Origin: Phycisphaerales bacterium
Lineage (GTDB): Bacteria > Planctomycetota > Phycisphaerae > Tepidisphaerales > Tepidisphaeraceae
Assembly: GCA_003153655.1 (NCBI GenBank)
Contig: PMAK01000052.1
Location: 112,614 to 118,355, forward strand
Direction of reading: 5' to 3'
DNA: 5,742 bases
Position 1 is the first letter of the stretch. The number at the start of each line of letters is the position of its first letter. The notes under the pieces are model-generated. The model did not search any database and was not told the origin of the DNA. It worked only from the letters and a program-made list of their open reading frames with translations. Shown here piece after piece: positions 1-5,742 of the stretch. The translations under genes were made by a program, and so were the position numbers.

Positions 1-59
1 CCGACAAAGCCGGCAAATACCAGGACCAAAAAGGATTGACGCTGCCGATGGTGGATTAA
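1..59 (+). CDS. C-terminal end of an unrecognised upstream gene (partial)
   Basis: One frame is open from the window edge (first full codon at base 3) and ends at TAA 57-59. It reads as DKAGKYQDQKGLTLPMVD, a hydrophilic tail with an ordinary composition. I do not recognise the family and the fragment is too short to assign a function. Another plus frame is open to about base 100, but its translation is Arg/Ser-rich and looks like a shadow. The stop lies 68 bases before nrdJ on the same strand, so co-transcription is possible but not shown. Confidence 0.4.
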   Translation, partial: DKAGKYQDQKGLTLPMVD

Positions 60-85
60 ATTCCTTCGGCCGCCGCTTATCGCAT

Positions 86-97
86 CTTTGTGCAAAG
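86..97. promoter_or_regulatory. Short inverted repeat upstream of nrdJ
   Basis: The sequence CTTTG-TG-CAAAG is a perfect 5-bp inverted repeat around a 2-base centre, 30 bases before the nrdJ start codon. Its placement would suit an operator, but it does not match the NrdR box consensus as I know it and occurs only once here. No convincing -35/-10 pair and no cobalamin riboswitch can be seen in the 68-base gap. It could be chance. Confidence 0.15.
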
Positions 98-110
98 TAA
101 ATCGGATTTC

Positions 111-119
111 AGGGAAGGA
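111..119 (+). promoter_or_regulatory. Ribosome binding site of nrdJ
   Basis: The purine run AGGGAAGGA ends 8 bases before the ATG at 128, which is good Shine-Dalgarno spacing. It fixes the start chosen for nrdJ, whose N-terminus (MKISRRFT...) also fits the usual beginning of long class II reductases. Confidence 0.75.
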
Positions 120-127
120 TCAGCAAC

Positions 128-4729
<4,602 letters not shown>

Positions 4730-4753
4730 GAGCGTCGATTCTACCTCTCGACG

Positions 4754-4789
4754 ACGCCGGATGGCATCATCAAGCATCCGGCGTTTTTT
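4754..4789 (+). terminator. Intrinsic terminator of nrdJ
   Basis: A perfect 10-bp stem, ACGCCGGATG (4754-4763) with CATCCGGCGT (4775-4784), closes an 11-base loop and runs into six T residues (4784-4789, the first also pairing at the stem base). It begins 25 bases after the nrdJ stop. It has no T-run on the opposite strand, so it should act only on plus-strand transcription. The loop bases ATCATCA (4766-4772) can also pair with TGATGAT (4794-4800). Confidence 0.9.
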
Positions 4790-4820
4790 CGCCTGATGAT
4801 CTGATGTGACAGGAACTAAT

Positions 4821-4852
4821 TCAGATTGAAATTAAAACTGCGAACAATCTGA
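4821..4852. repeat. 8-bp inverted repeat in the intergenic region
   Basis: TCAGATTG (4821-4828) and CAATCTGA (4845-4852) are perfect reverse complements separated by 16 AT-rich bases; on the plus strand they are followed by CCCTTTTA. It could be a weak second terminator for nrdJ, a protein-binding site, or chance. The long loop and short T-run make it a poor terminator. Confidence 0.35.
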
Positions 4853-4862
4853 CCCTTTTAGC

Positions 4863-4903
4863 CGCGTCGCCTGGTTGCACTGAGCTTGTCGAAGTGCGAC
4901 GCG
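4863..4903. repeat. REP-like palindromic element
   Basis: The outer arms CGCGTCGC (4863-4870) and GCGACGCG (4896-4903) pair perfectly. Inside, GCACT (4877-4881) pairs with AGTGC (4893-4897), sharing two bases with the outer right arm, so the two pairings partly compete. The core TGAGCTTGTCGAAG (4881-4894) resembles a palindromic motif dispersed in the intergenic DNA of many bacteria, from my recollection of such repeats. It lies 36 bases past the stop of the PilZ gene and between two converging genes, a usual place for REP-type repeats. Only one copy is in the window. Confidence 0.55.
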
Positions 4904-4939
4904 CTCGGACCTCAAGGGCGCGGAAATAACAAATCCACT

Positions 4940-5707
4940 CTAAGCCGCCGCCGATTCCTTCGTCGCTTCCTGGATCGACAGCCGCTGCATCGCCCCTATC
5001 GCCCGATTCACCAGAAACAACCCCCGCCGCCCCTCAATATTGTTTTCCAATTTTCGAAACGCCAGCCCCACGCGTACAGACGCATCCGCGGCCGACTCTC
5101 CCCGGTAAACCACCGTCGCATCCAAAATCGCTTCCGAATCCTCAAACTTCATCTCGATCCGAATCCGATCATCCTTCGCAACCGATTCCGGCCCAACACG
5201 GTGCGGCAATATATTCAAGCACATCCCCCCCGTGCTCAGATCAATCATATCAACTTTCAATTGAACCGACGGCTTTGGCTTATCCCGCAAAACCCAATGC
5301 GGCGGAACCTTCCAAACCACAATCGCCAGCGGCGCGCCCGGCGGCACCGGCGTGCGAAAATTCGCCCGACGCTGCAGCACCGAAACCTCCGCCGGCTCCG
5401 CGCAGCAAACAACGGCTACAGAAGTCCCCCCGTCCCCCTGCTTCAGTTCAATCGACCGCACCTGCGCTTCAAACTTCACGCATTTGCCGTCCACCCCAAA
5501 TTCAAATACCGTCGTCAACCCCGCCGCAGACTCACCAGCCGGCCAGCTTTCAGGCCAGTTCTTAGCCTCAAACCAAAAACTCTCTTCCCCTCGCTTCACG
5601 AAACACGCATCAAAAATATGCATCTGCTCGTCGTGGCAGACCGAAACCGCTGACGCCCATCGCTCGTCGATGAATCGCTCGAATGAAGTTCGATCCGCAG
5701 CTTCCAT
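4940..5707 (-). CDS. PilZ-domain protein, probable c-di-GMP receptor
   Basis: Numbered from the ATG at 5707-5705, the product has 255 residues. The C-terminal part is a PilZ domain: the RxxxR motif is R114-A-N-F-R118, preceded by a further Arg113, and the second motif D156-L-S-T-G-G161 fits [D/N]xSxxG; VGLAF follows at about 213-217. PilZ proteins of this kind bind cyclic di-GMP and alter motility, exopolysaccharide or other outputs. The N-terminal part (about 10-105) looks like a beta-rich domain of the YcgR type, though I cannot confirm that. The two c-di-GMP motifs are separated by 37 residues, including a Pro/Lys-rich stretch (VPPHWVLRDKPKP). No signal peptide or membrane segment is seen, so it should be cytoplasmic. 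The frame stays open to the window edge (a TTG codon lies at 5728-5726) and no clear Shine-Dalgarno precedes the ATG, so the true start could be further upstream. It converges on nrdJ and its partner process is unknown. Confidence 0.85.
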   Translation of the reverse strand: MEAADRTSFERFIDERWASAVSVCHDEQMHIFDACFVKRGEESFWFEAKNWPESWPAGESAAGLTTVFEFGVDGKCVKFEAQVRSIELKQGDGGTSVAVVCCAEPAEVSVLQRRANFRTPVPPGAPLAIVVWKVPPHWVLRDKPKPSVQLKVDMIDLSTGGMCLNILPHRVGPESVAKDDRIRIEMKFEDSEAILDATVVYRGESAADASVRVGLAFRKLENNIEGRRGLFLVNRAIGAMQRLSIQEATKESAAA

Positions 5708-5742
5708 AACGTGGATCACAAATCCCAAAGAACTTTGGTCAG

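Noticed and set aside
60..127. Possible cobalamin riboswitch or NrdR boxes before nrdJ
   Set aside because: The gap is only 68 bases, too short for a B12 riboswitch, and no sequence fits the NrdR box pair; a riboswitch would have to lie in the upstream gene or beyond the window.
4764..4800. Alternative hairpin ATCATCA / TGATGAT overlapping the nrdJ terminator, suggesting an attenuator
   Set aside because: It is only 7 bp with a 21-base loop, competes with a 10-bp GC-rich stem, and lies after the gene where attenuation would serve no clear purpose.
4886..5653. Plus-strand frame of 255 codons opposite the PilZ gene
   Set aside because: It is Arg/Pro/Asn-rich with no recognisable domain, whereas the minus-strand frame has both PilZ motifs.

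Overview
The window holds one very large gene, one divergent-strand neighbour and a short intergenic region with several palindromes. The composition is GC-rich with strong preference for C at third codon positions, which also produces many long antisense shadow frames. The long-form cobalamin-dependent ribonucleotide reductase (TSCPD domain plus C-terminal Cys cluster) and the PilZ protein would suit a planctomycete-like bacterium (perhaps Phycisphaerae) or another environmental Gram-negative; this assignment is inference only.

Layout: positions 1-59 carry the last codons of an unrecognised plus-strand gene. After a 68-base gap with a good Shine-Dalgarno sequence comes nrdJ (128-4729), encoding a 1533-residue precursor of class II ribonucleotide reductase. 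A 357-residue intein (residues 409-765, bases 1352-2422) sits inside the active-site motif N-P-C-S-E, so that the first residue after the intein is the cysteine expected to carry the catalytic thiyl radical. The intein contains a LAGLIDADG-type endonuclease region that looks decayed: the first motif has Ser where the metal-binding Asp is expected, and the second keeps its Asp. The spliced enzyme would be 1176 residues.

A strong intrinsic terminator (4754-4789) closes nrdJ. The remaining intergenic DNA (to 4939) contains an 8-bp inverted repeat and a REP-like palindrome with the core TGAGCTTGTCGAAG. On the minus strand, converging on nrdJ, lies a PilZ-domain protein (4940-5707) with both c-di-GMP-binding motifs intact.

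The two complete genes have no obvious functional link: one makes deoxyribonucleotides with adenosylcobalamin, the other probably senses c-di-GMP. The most notable feature is the intein placed at the catalytic cysteine, with a degenerate endonuclease and a non-canonical block F. Nothing here amounts to a clearly new multi-gene system.
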